6,116 bases of DNA from Desulfobacteraceae bacterium (GTDB taxonomy: Bacteria > Desulfobacterota > Desulfobacteria > Desulfobacterales > SURF-7), in NCBI GenBank assembly GCA_030619585.1, contig JAUXBD010000103.1, forward strand, positions 1 to 6,116, given 5' to 3'. The position numbers and the translations under genes are program-made. Below are positions 1 to 6,065 of this stretch, piece by piece. Numbering within the stretch: position 1 is the first letter of the stretch; each line of letters starts with the position of its first letter. The notes beneath the pieces were generated by a model. That model was not told the origin of the DNA. It searched no databases and worked only from the letters and a program-made list of their open reading frames with translations.

Positions 1-1
1 T

Positions 2-43
2 AAATTCTGCATAGACCGTGCCACCTTCGTCGACAAATTTTAA
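2..43 (+). CDS. Possible 3' end of a plus-strand gene entering from the left
   Basis: Plus-strand frame 2 reads KFCIDRATFVDKF, then a stop, followed by two more in-frame TAA codons (41-49 are TAA TAA TAA). Third codon positions in this stretch are rich in C. This is compatible with the tail of a real gene convergent to tssA, with the palindromic array lying between the two. The fragment is too short to assign to a family. The opposite strand is also open over the same bases and gives a protein-like KFVDEGGTVYAEF, so strand and reality are uncertain. Confidence 0.25.
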   Translation, partial: KFCIDRATFVDKF

Positions 44-52
44 TAATAAGCA

Positions 53-148
53 TTACAGCATGTTACCGTTATAGAGAAAAAAACATGGGTAACCATACAA
101 AAAGCAAGGAACGAGTATTGTCAGAAAATCATGCATCATTAATCGCAA
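53..148 (-). CDS. Possible 31-codon small hydrophobic ORF, doubtful
   Basis: A minus-strand ORF opens with TTG at 146-148, 10 nt after GGAG of a strong AAGGAGAT (157-164), and runs 31 codons to TAA at 53-55. In-frame ATGs at codons 4 and 5 are alternative starts but lie further from the Shine-Dalgarno. The product would be mostly hydrophobic and aromatic (for example FLTILVPCFLYGY), as a small membrane peptide would be. No family is recognised. The TAA overlaps an ATG (TAATG, 51-55) that opens another frame running off the left edge, which could mean translational coupling to a gene outside the window. AT-rich non-coding DNA produces such ORFs easily, so this is only a candidate. Confidence 0.15.
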   Translation of the reverse strand: MRLMMHDFLTILVPCFLYGYPCFFLYNGNML

Positions 149-177
149 ATTAATCTATCTCCTTGAAAATGCGTATA

Positions 178-217
178 ATTTTCAGAAATCTGATATGTCT
201 GAAAATCTGACGTCAGA
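178..217. promoter_or_regulatory. Cluster of TCTGA/TCAGA dyads, operator-like
   Basis: Two adjoining inverted repeats are present. ATTTTCAGA (178-186) pairs perfectly with TCTGAAAAT (198-206) across an 11-bp spacer. TCTGACGTCAGA (206-217) is a perfect 12-bp palindrome, and the spacer of the first dyad also holds another TCTGA. The repeated half-site suggests binding sites for a dimeric regulator, or two stacked hairpins. On the minus strand, CAGACA (about 195-200) and TATACG (about 171-176), 18 bp apart, could be a weak -35/-10 pair overlapped by the dyad and reading leftward. That promoter call is speculative. The dyads themselves are directly visible. Confidence 0.45.
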
Positions 218-235
218 ATCTGTATCAATGATTTC

Positions 236-348
236 ATTGGTTAAATTTATTTTATTGGTTATGTTAGTTACATTGGTTAATAAAGATGGAACCAATCCTT
301 ATTTTAACTAATTCAACCAATAAAACTAACACAACCAATCTAACCAAT
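236..348. repeat. Inverted array of ATTGGTT heptads at 9-bp period (large imperfect palindrome)
   Basis: Plus-strand heptads ATTGGTT, or the variant GTTAGTT, begin at 236, 254, 263 and 272. The slot at 245 is degenerate, so the spacing is a strict 9 bp or a multiple. The reverse complement AACCAAT, or the variants AACTAAT and AACTAAC, begins at 306, 315, 324, 333 and 342, again every 9 bp, plus one out-of-register copy at 290. The two halves are symmetric about 287/288: 236-242 pairs with 333-339, 254-260 with 315-321, and 263-269 with 306-312. A transcript from either strand could fold into a long interrupted hairpin with a central region of about 25 nt. It directly follows tssA, so it may act as a bulky transcription end or mRNA-stabilising structure, but it lacks the GC-rich stem and clean U-tract of a classical intrinsic terminator. 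It could equally be a dispersed intergenic repeat or a protein-binding array. The function is unknown. Confidence 0.85.
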
Positions 349-1920
349 TTTAAAGGCCTCCACGGCATCAAGCTTTGCTATTTTCCCAAGGATATCTTTT
401 GCCTTGCTTTTAGCATCATCATCTTTTTGTGTTTTAAGCGCTGCCAAAACTGTTTTATAACCATTTAACGCAATATCCGGGTCCCACTTTTCCAGTTTGT
501 AATTTTCAATATCAGAAAGAATATGTTCAAGATGAGGCATGGTCATATCCGCCTTTTTAGAACCTATGAGTACCTGTGACAGTCCAATGCGCCATAAAAG
601 TTTCTCTTTGTCCGAAACGCTTTTTTTCAAATTATCGGAAAGCAGTTCAACGGCTTCCTTAAGTTTCTTTGTCTTAGCCAGCATATGCGCATTTGCAATC
701 TCTTCCGCCATAAAATTCGTTTCCTGCCCGTCTTCACCACCCGTAGATATCGGGATCACAGGAGCGGCCATCTCCGTCACATCGCTAAATCCTATCTCTC
801 TAATCCACTCTTTTGTATCATTATCGGCAAAAGGTGTGCCGTCTGCAAAGGCCAGCCCATCCAGTCCGGAAAGACGATTAAGGAAAAAAGCTGTTTCCCG
901 GCACACAGCATCTTTTGCCTTTTCATACTGATCCCCTAAACCTGTCAGTGCTTCCGCGGTATAACGATTCAGATCAAGCCAGAAAATAAATTCTACAACT
1001 TTACTTTCGGAAGCTTCCAGCAGGTTTTTAAAATTCCCCTTTGCCTTCAGATCTTTTAAGATATTTACAAACTGAAGGTCGGGAGGCGGAATTATAGTTT
1101 TGTTTCCATCAGCTGCCATGGGGAGGTCTTCAATGGAAGACCAAACAGACATTCGGGCGTATTTGTAACCTAAAGGGCTGACAGAATGATTGTTAATCAG
1201 ATAAGAAGCTGCCCTGCCTATGATTTTAAAACCGGACTCCGACACTTTTTGTGCGTCTGCTTCAGAGGCCATTTCAACTGCTTCGGGCTGGGGCGACGCC
1301 ACAGGTACAGCTGCCGGCGCGCTGGTTACAGGTTCAGGTATTTTTCCCTGTGGTGGAGAAGCCTCAGGCACGGGTTTTTCTTTAGACACAGTCTTGAAGT
1401 TATCCAGGGCTCTTATAATTGGTCTCACCAGTGGTGCTTCCGGAAGCTTGTCATCCAGCATTTTTTGAATTTTTTCAAGATTTTCCAGAATACCGTCTTT
1501 TGTTTCAGAAGGCATGAAGACCGGTTTTACCTGTGCCAACGCGGTTTCTGTTCTTCCTATCCACCACTCGATCGCATTTATCCTTCCTTTCATCCTTTTC
1601 TTTTTAGGATAGAGATCTTCCCAATATGTTTCAATAATGTCGTGATATACGGTTATCCCCACACCAAGTCCATCCAACTGGTTCTGATGGATCTGTGACA
1701 CGGCAAAATAACTGGCGACTAGAATGTCTTTTGATTGTCCGGCCAAAATGGATGTCGATATTTCAGACACTTTCTTCCAGTTTGTGCTTTCCGTTGCAGC
1801 AGGCGAGGCAAGTTTGTCAATCTCAGCCTGCAGCTCTTCAAACTCAGGCTCATATTTAACATCAGTACCTGCGGGCTGATCAGCGCTAACAGGTTCCCTG
1901 CCAAGTGACAAAAGATCCAT
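340..1920 (-). CDS. tssA: Type VI secretion assembly protein TssA (ImpA-N/VasJ type)
   Basis: This 526-residue protein is a TssA of the VasJ (VCA0119-like) type. The ImpA-related N-terminal domain covers about residues 25-135, with the characteristic stretch YFAVSQ...YHDIIETYWEDLYP and then R-INAIEWW (71-120). A Pro/Ala/Glu-rich linker follows at about 181-222. The C-terminal part carries the VasJ hallmarks FADGTPFADNDTKEWI (358-373) and the closing helical segment LLWRIGLSQVLIGSKKAD...LEKWDPDIAL (441-485). TssA proteins bind baseplate and membrane-complex components and coordinate tail tube and sheath priming or extension in the cytoplasm. No signal peptide or transmembrane segment is present. 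It is the last recognisable gene of the operon, 18 nt after tagF. Its last two sense codons and TAG stop (ATT GGT TAG) coincide with one unit of the downstream 9-bp repeat array. Length is typical or slightly long for VasJ-type members. Confidence 0.93.
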   Translation of the reverse strand: MDLLSLGREPVSADQPAGTDVKYEPEFEELQAEIDKLASPAATESTNWKKVSEISTSILAGQSKDILVASYFAVSQIHQNQLDGLGVGITVYHDIIETYWEDLYPKKKRMKGRINAIEWWIGRTETALAQVKPVFMPSETKDGILENLEKIQKMLDDKLPEAPLVRPIIRALDNFKTVSKEKPVPEASPPQGKIPEPVTSAPAAVPVASPQPEAVEMASEADAQKVSESGFKIIGRAASYLINNHSVSPLGYKYARMSVWSSIEDLPMAADGNKTIIPPPDLQFVNILKDLKAKGNFKNLLEASESKVVEFIFWLDLNRYTAEALTGLGDQYEKAKDAVCRETAFFLNRLSGLDGLAFADGTPFADNDTKEWIREIGFSDVTEMAAPVIPISTGGEDGQETNFMAEEIANAHMLAKTKKLKEAVELLSDNLKKSVSDKEKLLWRIGLSQVLIGSKKADMTMPHLEHILSDIENYKLEKWDPDIALNGYKTVLAALKTQKDDDAKSKAKDILGKIAKLDAVEAFKIG

Positions 1921-1929
1921 TATACATTA

Positions 1930-1934
1930 CTCCC
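1930..1934 (-). promoter_or_regulatory. Shine-Dalgarno for tssA
   Basis: GGGAG on the minus strand sits 9 nt before the ATG at 1918-1920, within the 18-nt gap after the tagF stop. It fixes the tssA start. Another ATG at 1925-1927 is out of frame with tssA. Confidence 0.7.
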
Positions 1935-1938
1935 TGTT

Positions 1939-2673
1939 TTAAGAAAAAGACCACAACCTTACAAAATCCGATGACGTCAAGGGCTTATTGAAAACAGCCA
2001 TGCAGGGTTTATCAAGGGCCCCACCCATAAACACTGCATTTGGAATCTCTTTTGAAAAAGAGTTTAGCATAAAATGTAAAAAAGTCGCACCTTTCTTTGG
2101 ATCGTCAGGAGATAAATTTACAAGGGGAATAAAAGCCTCTTTTCCCTGGGGCAATCCTGCAAGTTCTTTTTTTACTACATCAATGTCACTGTCAGACCCC
2201 ATTTTATCGCCATTTAGATCTGAAAGTTCTTTCCAGTTGTTGTCCGGGGGTTTTATAAGAGGCACCTCTTGTTCCACCTGTTTAACATCCTCATACTGTC
2301 TCGTACAAAGGCGCTCCATCTGACCCCATGTCCTGTCGCATGCTTCGGCCAGAAGGTTCCAGTTATCCTTCAAACCCTTAAGAGGCCCTGCTCCCATAAT
2401 AAGCAAAGGATACGGTCTGCCCATGTAATCACTGCTGTCCCTCACGACACCGCATACAAGGCTCTCTTTTCCATCTCCTTTTGCCCAGAAACGGTATGAA
2501 CAGATCCTCTGACCGGGCTGTGAATCAAGCTTCTGGAAACCATTTCCCACCCAGGACAAAAATGCTTTGAAAAGCTGTGTATCCGGGCCTGTTCTAAAAT
2601 AATCTCCTGCCACGGGGTGCTTGCCGCAGGCAGCCCATTCCCAAGGCTTTTTCGACTTTTTTATTCCCAGCAC
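1939..2673 (-). CDS. tagF: Type VI secretion-associated protein TagF (ImpM family)
   Basis: This 244-residue protein matches the TagF/ImpM family. It has the N-terminal signature GKHPVAGDYF (17-26; family form GK-P--GDF), the segment GVVRDSSDYMGRPYPLLI (75-92; family form S-D--GR-YPL), and a C-terminal region (from about 211) ending FVRLWSF. There is no signal peptide or membrane helix, so it should be cytoplasmic. In studied systems such as Pseudomonas and Agrobacterium, TagF acts post-translationally to hold T6SS assembly off, partly by binding the Fha scaffold. Whether it does so here is inference, since no fha, ppkA or pppA is in the window. The start is GTG at 2671-2673, chosen for its GGAGG at the right spacing. 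The gene overlaps the tssM stop by 13 nt, which suggests translational coupling. The TAA stop is followed after 18 nt by tssA. Confidence 0.93.
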   Translation of the reverse strand: MLGIKKSKKPWEWAACGKHPVAGDYFRTGPDTQLFKAFLSWVGNGFQKLDSQPGQRICSYRFWAKGDGKESLVCGVVRDSSDYMGRPYPLLIMGAGPLKGLKDNWNLLAEACDRTWGQMERLCTRQYEDVKQVEQEVPLIKPPDNNWKELSDLNGDKMGSDSDIDVVKKELAGLPQGKEAFIPLVNLSPDDPKKGATFLHFMLNSFSKEIPNAVFMGGALDKPCMAVFNKPLTSSDFVRLWSFS

Positions 2674-5600
2674 TTAACAATATCCTCCGGCACATTTCCG
2701 GGCATATCCGGTACAAGCTTAATCACCGGCTTGTGACCGGTTAGCTTGTATTTCACTTTTATATATTTGATTCCCAGCCGTTTCAGAGCTGCTTCACTCT
2801 CTTTGAAATCCTTTCTGAAAAACACACGATATCCTTTTTGAAAATCCTGCAGCAACTTGGGAAAAGCCCTATACCCTGTGTACTCCTTTGTTAAAACCAG
2901 GTTCCCCACCTCTATTTTAAAAATAACATCGCTGCAGTCTTCAGGAGACCATGTGAAAATCTTTCTTACAGGAAAGTTTAAATTCATCATGGTCTGGTTT
3001 TCCCCTCCACACTGAAGAGACAAAAATGTGGCATGGGGCTTTACACGCGCCTCCCGGTTAACATCAGTGGGCAGCCCCTTAATGGTTACCCTGTAACTGT
3101 CTTTAACAGGTTTTGCCGCATGGGCTCCTTTGGTTATGAAAACAAGGAAGTCATCTGCAAACTCAACGTTTCCGTCCAACCCCTCAACCTTCTTTGGATA
3201 ATAGCCTTTCCTTGCACTTCTGCCGATAAAAGGCTCTGCCGTAACCTCAACATACTTCTTTGCAAAACCGTTCTTTCCCATAAGAGCGTTTATCAACTCC
3301 TCCTGATCAGATATACCAAGAACCTCCACCAGCACTTTATCTTCCCATATCTGCTGAAGGTTGCACCCTGTTTGCCTGCGGGCATATGCCCACTGGAAAT
3401 CGATGGGACCTTTTACAAGATTCCAGAGCATCTTCTGCTCAGCTCCTGCAGGTGTCATTGAGTTCTTCAGCGTATGAATCGCAGTTTGTGCAACCAGAAA
3501 CGGTGATTTACTGGTGGAAGGGTCTTCCTGAAATGCCTGTGTCGTCATCTTAAAAGCACTTGGCATTGAAATTGTTATGGGAGCCGTCTCTTTAAGGGCA
3601 TTTTTATACTTGAGAAAAGCGCTTGCTGAAACAAGTTTATCCTCCGTCTTCTGACCGGATGACATTTTTCTCTTTTTGGATTCCAGTTTACTAAGAAATT
3701 TCTCTCCTTTTGCTGACACCTTCAAAAGTGACCCTTTACCACTCAGGGCGTCCATGCTGCGGGCCTTTAGCCTTACTCCATTAAGCTCGTTTGTAAGATT
3801 AAACCAGGCAGGCAGATCATCGTTTTCGGCCATTGGCTCAAGCTGGGCAACCATTTTATCAAGCAGTGAAAGATAGGGTCCCTGTCCCTGGGTAACTGCC
3901 CCGGCAACATTACTCCACTCATCTTTATTTTTCAGCCTTTTAATCCCTTTTGGAAACCCTGCGCCAAAATCATACCATGCTTCGAGATAGGATTGCTCAT
4001 ACAGTTTTTTAAACTCTCTTTTTCTACCGGCAATGATCAAGGGATCAAAAAGGGCATCTTCCATCTCCCTTTGAAATGAATCGATCTGTTCTTTGCCCTT
4101 AATTGTAAATGCAGGTAAAACTGCTGTTTCATCCTGGATATCCAGGCTGCCCCCCCAGAAATCTTCCAGGGCAAAACCTGAAAGTTCCGGATTTTGGTTG
4201 ACCCATTTTACAATCCAGTTAAGGTTTGCATATTTTTGTGTCATGATATGTTTCAGCCATGTCTGGAGATCGTTCATCTCCTTGTTGAACCCTTCTGAAG
4301 AATGTCCCCACACAAGATAGTAAAGATAAAGCTCTCGTAACTTCTCTCTTATCTCGGGAATGATGGTTCTACCCGATATTGACTCAACAAGTTTGTAAGA
4401 CGGCATAGGCATAGCGGAAAGGTCTTCAAGTTTCCCGCCCTCTATGCGGGACTTAAGAAGGTTTATGCGCCTTACAATGTGGGGTACATACTGGCCTGTG
4501 ATATCGGCAGGAGTCATGGCGGAAAAATTTGTCATATTATCTGCCATCTTTTGATCAAATGAGACCAGAAAACCCTGTTTAAACTGTTTGCAGTATTTGC
4601 TTTTAAGTTGAGCTTCAATCTTATTGCTCTCATTCAAACCCAGCCTGGGAATCCACCAGCTCCTGTTCTGGATTTCGACTTTAAGGACCGCCTGTTTAAA
4701 ACGATCCATTGTAACCACATCTTCAACTATATCACCCGCCAGTATGGCAGGCTGGGAAAACTCTCCTGAAACCTCCCGCAAAGTTCTCAAGTTCTTTACA
4801 AAAGACAGACTAAGCAAACCGCAAACCGCAATTGCCACTGCAACCCATGAAGCAAGACCAAGATTTTTGGTAAGTTTATCCACTTCAAGAGCCTTTTGCG
4901 TGGGGATAAACAGTTTCCTGTCTTTTGGAAGTATTTTTGCAAAAAAATCATGGAGGAACAGCCCTTTATTAGTTCCCGGCAAAACCTCCCTCTCGCCGAT
5001 AAGATTCAAGGCGCTTAGAAAATGTGAAAAAGGTGTGCCCTCCTGGCGTCCGCTGCTGAAATAGATACCCCTTAGAAGTGGACTTTCCTGGTATGGGTTC
5101 TCTTTAAACGCTCCTTTGATATATGCTTCAAGTCCCGGTTTTATTTTTTCAAACTCTTCAGGAAAAAGAAGTATGCTCGGATCTACACCGGCGCAAGCAC
5201 CGGCTTGAGAACCTGCAGGAACATTTGAAAGATTGGGTTTGTGGGAAAGCAAAAGCCTTAAATTCCTCAAACGCTCAGTAACACTTTCCATCGCCTGTTT
5301 TGCAAAGGCTGTTGTATCAGACGAAAGATTGGAGTTAACAAGCCCCATGGCCTGCTTCAGGCTCTCTTCCGGAAGGCCGTCACAAAACTGGGTCATACCC
5401 TGAATAAGATCACATTTACTCACAAGAATATATACGGGAAATTTTGCTCCCAGAACCTGCATGAGTTCATCAACACGGCGACGGATGGTTATTCCTTCAT
5501 CCTCAAGGGCCTCCGGGCGCGAATCAATAAGCTTGTCTGCTGCCAGGGTAACCACAAGCCCGTTTATAGGTTCTTTTTTCCTGTATTTGGCCAGATGAAC

Positions 5601-6065
5601 AAGAAAATCCTGCCACTCCTGTTTATCTCTTTCCTGGTCGACATGAACCGCATATCTTCCTGCCGTATCAAGGATAACAGCCTGCTCGAAAAACCACCAG
5701 TCGCAGTTCTTTGTCCCTGAAATGCCGGAAATCCTGTTAGCCTGGGCAAAGGGCGAAGACATATCTGCATTCTTAATTGCCGTGGTTTTACCTGATCCGC
5801 TCTCCCCTATAACCATGTACCATGGTAAAACGTAAAGGGGGTTTCCTATGTTTTTTAGATGTGATGATTTAAGCTCATTTGCGGATTCCTTGAAGCGCTG
5901 GGCAAGGTCGGCAGAAGCATCGGCAGCATTATCAGAATCTGCAAGTTCCTCCTGACCGACTATTTGGTTAACAAAGCTCTGCTCACGACGGTCAAGCCAG
6001 ACTTTTTTAAGGAAAACAGCTCCAAGAAAGATTCCCCCCATGGCAAGCAGGACAAATATGCCCAT
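2661..6065 (-). CDS. tssM: Type VI secretion inner-membrane protein TssM (IcmF), N-terminally truncated
   Basis: This 1134-residue protein is TssM/IcmF, which with TssL and TssJ forms the T6SS membrane complex spanning the envelope and docking the baseplate. A hydrophobic helix lies at about residues 3-19, followed by a charged stretch. The cytoplasmic NTPase-like domain has an intact Walker A (GESGSGKTT, 87-95), a Walker B/G3-like ILDTAGRY (131-138) and a G4-like SKCDL (216-220). A second visible membrane helix at about 404-423 precedes the long periplasmic part, with the IcmF-related region (about 460-780) and the TssM C-terminal domain (about 935-1130, including GNLVLTKEYTGYRAFPKLL). TssM normally has two adjacent N-terminal helices. 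Here only the second is present, and the ORF opens at a junction with transposase DNA. An in-frame TAG lies four codons upstream of the ATG and no Shine-Dalgarno is visible. The native start is therefore probably lost, with roughly 35-45 residues missing (inference). The rest is intact. The TAA stop overlaps tagF. Confidence 0.95.
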   Translation of the reverse strand: MGIFVLLAMGGIFLGAVFLKKVWLDRREQSFVNQIVGQEELADSDNAADASADLAQRFKESANELKSSHLKNIGNPLYVLPWYMVIGESGSGKTTAIKNADMSSPFAQANRISGISGTKNCDWWFFEQAVILDTAGRYAVHVDQERDKQEWQDFLVHLAKYRKKEPINGLVVTLAADKLIDSRPEALEDEGITIRRRVDELMQVLGAKFPVYILVSKCDLIQGMTQFCDGLPEESLKQAMGLVNSNLSSDTTAFAKQAMESVTERLRNLRLLLSHKPNLSNVPAGSQAGACAGVDPSILLFPEEFEKIKPGLEAYIKGAFKENPYQESPLLRGIYFSSGRQEGTPFSHFLSALNLIGEREVLPGTNKGLFLHDFFAKILPKDRKLFIPTQKALEVDKLTKNLGLASWVAVAIAVCGLLSLSFVKNLRTLREVSGEFSQPAILAGDIVEDVVTMDRFKQAVLKVEIQNRSWWIPRLGLNESNKIEAQLKSKYCKQFKQGFLVSFDQKMADNMTNFSAMTPADITGQYVPHIVRRINLLKSRIEGGKLEDLSAMPMPSYKLVESISGRTIIPEIREKLRELYLYYLVWGHSSEGFNKEMNDLQTWLKHIMTQKYANLNWIVKWVNQNPELSGFALEDFWGGSLDIQDETAVLPAFTIKGKEQIDSFQREMEDALFDPLIIAGRKREFKKLYEQSYLEAWYDFGAGFPKGIKRLKNKDEWSNVAGAVTQGQGPYLSLLDKMVAQLEPMAENDDLPAWFNLTNELNGVRLKARSMDALSGKGSLLKVSAKGEKFLSKLESKKRKMSSGQKTEDKLVSASAFLKYKNALKETAPITISMPSAFKMTTQAFQEDPSTSKSPFLVAQTAIHTLKNSMTPAGAEQKMLWNLVKGPIDFQWAYARRQTGCNLQQIWEDKVLVEVLGISDQEELINALMGKNGFAKKYVEVTAEPFIGRSARKGYYPKKVEGLDGNVEFADDFLVFITKGAHAAKPVKDSYRVTIKGLPTDVNREARVKPHATFLSLQCGGENQTMMNLNFPVRKIFTWSPEDCSDVIFKIEVGNLVLTKEYTGYRAFPKLLQDFQKGYRVFFRKDFKESEAALKRLGIKYIKVKYKLTGHKPVIKLVPDMPGNVPEDIVKCWE
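2684..2688 (-). promoter_or_regulatory. Shine-Dalgarno for tagF
   Basis: GGAGG on the minus strand lies inside the 3' end of tssM, 10 nt before a GTG codon at 2671-2673. This supports GTG as the tagF start. It also implies that tagF is translated from the tssM message, with its initiation site overlapping the tssM stop codon region. Confidence 0.75.

Larger units (their letters stand above)
44..339. other. Intergenic region left of tssA
   Basis: This AT-rich stretch contains no RNA gene or confident coding sequence. It holds the inverted 9-bp array, the TCTGA dyad cluster, a weak small ORF and a short GTTACC/GGTAAC inverted repeat (62-67 with 88-93). A TATAAT at 174-179 on the plus strand lacks a good -35 partner and would only drive antisense transcription into tssA. 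Confidence 0.6.

Noticed and set aside
174..179. TATAAT as a plus-strand promoter -10
   Set aside because: There is no acceptable -35 at 16-18 bp and no plus-strand gene downstream. It would only produce antisense RNA to tssA.
236..348. CRISPR array
   Set aside because: The units are 7-9 bp without unique spacers of about 30 bp, and their orientation flips in the middle.
236..348. Classical intrinsic terminator for tssA
   Set aside because: The stem is long, AT-rich and interrupted, with no GC-rich core followed by a clean U-tract. It may still end transcription but cannot be called by sequence rules.
286..468. Plus-strand 60-codon ORF beginning with a Thr/Asn-rich repeat peptide
   Set aside because: Its repeated Thr-Asn triplets are simply the 9-bp DNA array translated, and the remainder is antisense to the tssA 3' end.
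1186..1698. 170-codon plus-strand ORF
   Set aside because: It lies entirely antisense to tssA, whose minus-strand protein has clear family motifs. The product has no recognisable domain.
4624..5064. 146-codon plus-strand ORF, with others at 539-931, 1988-2323 and 3033-3461
   Set aside because: All are antisense shadows of tssM, tagF or tssA, with no recognisable protein features.
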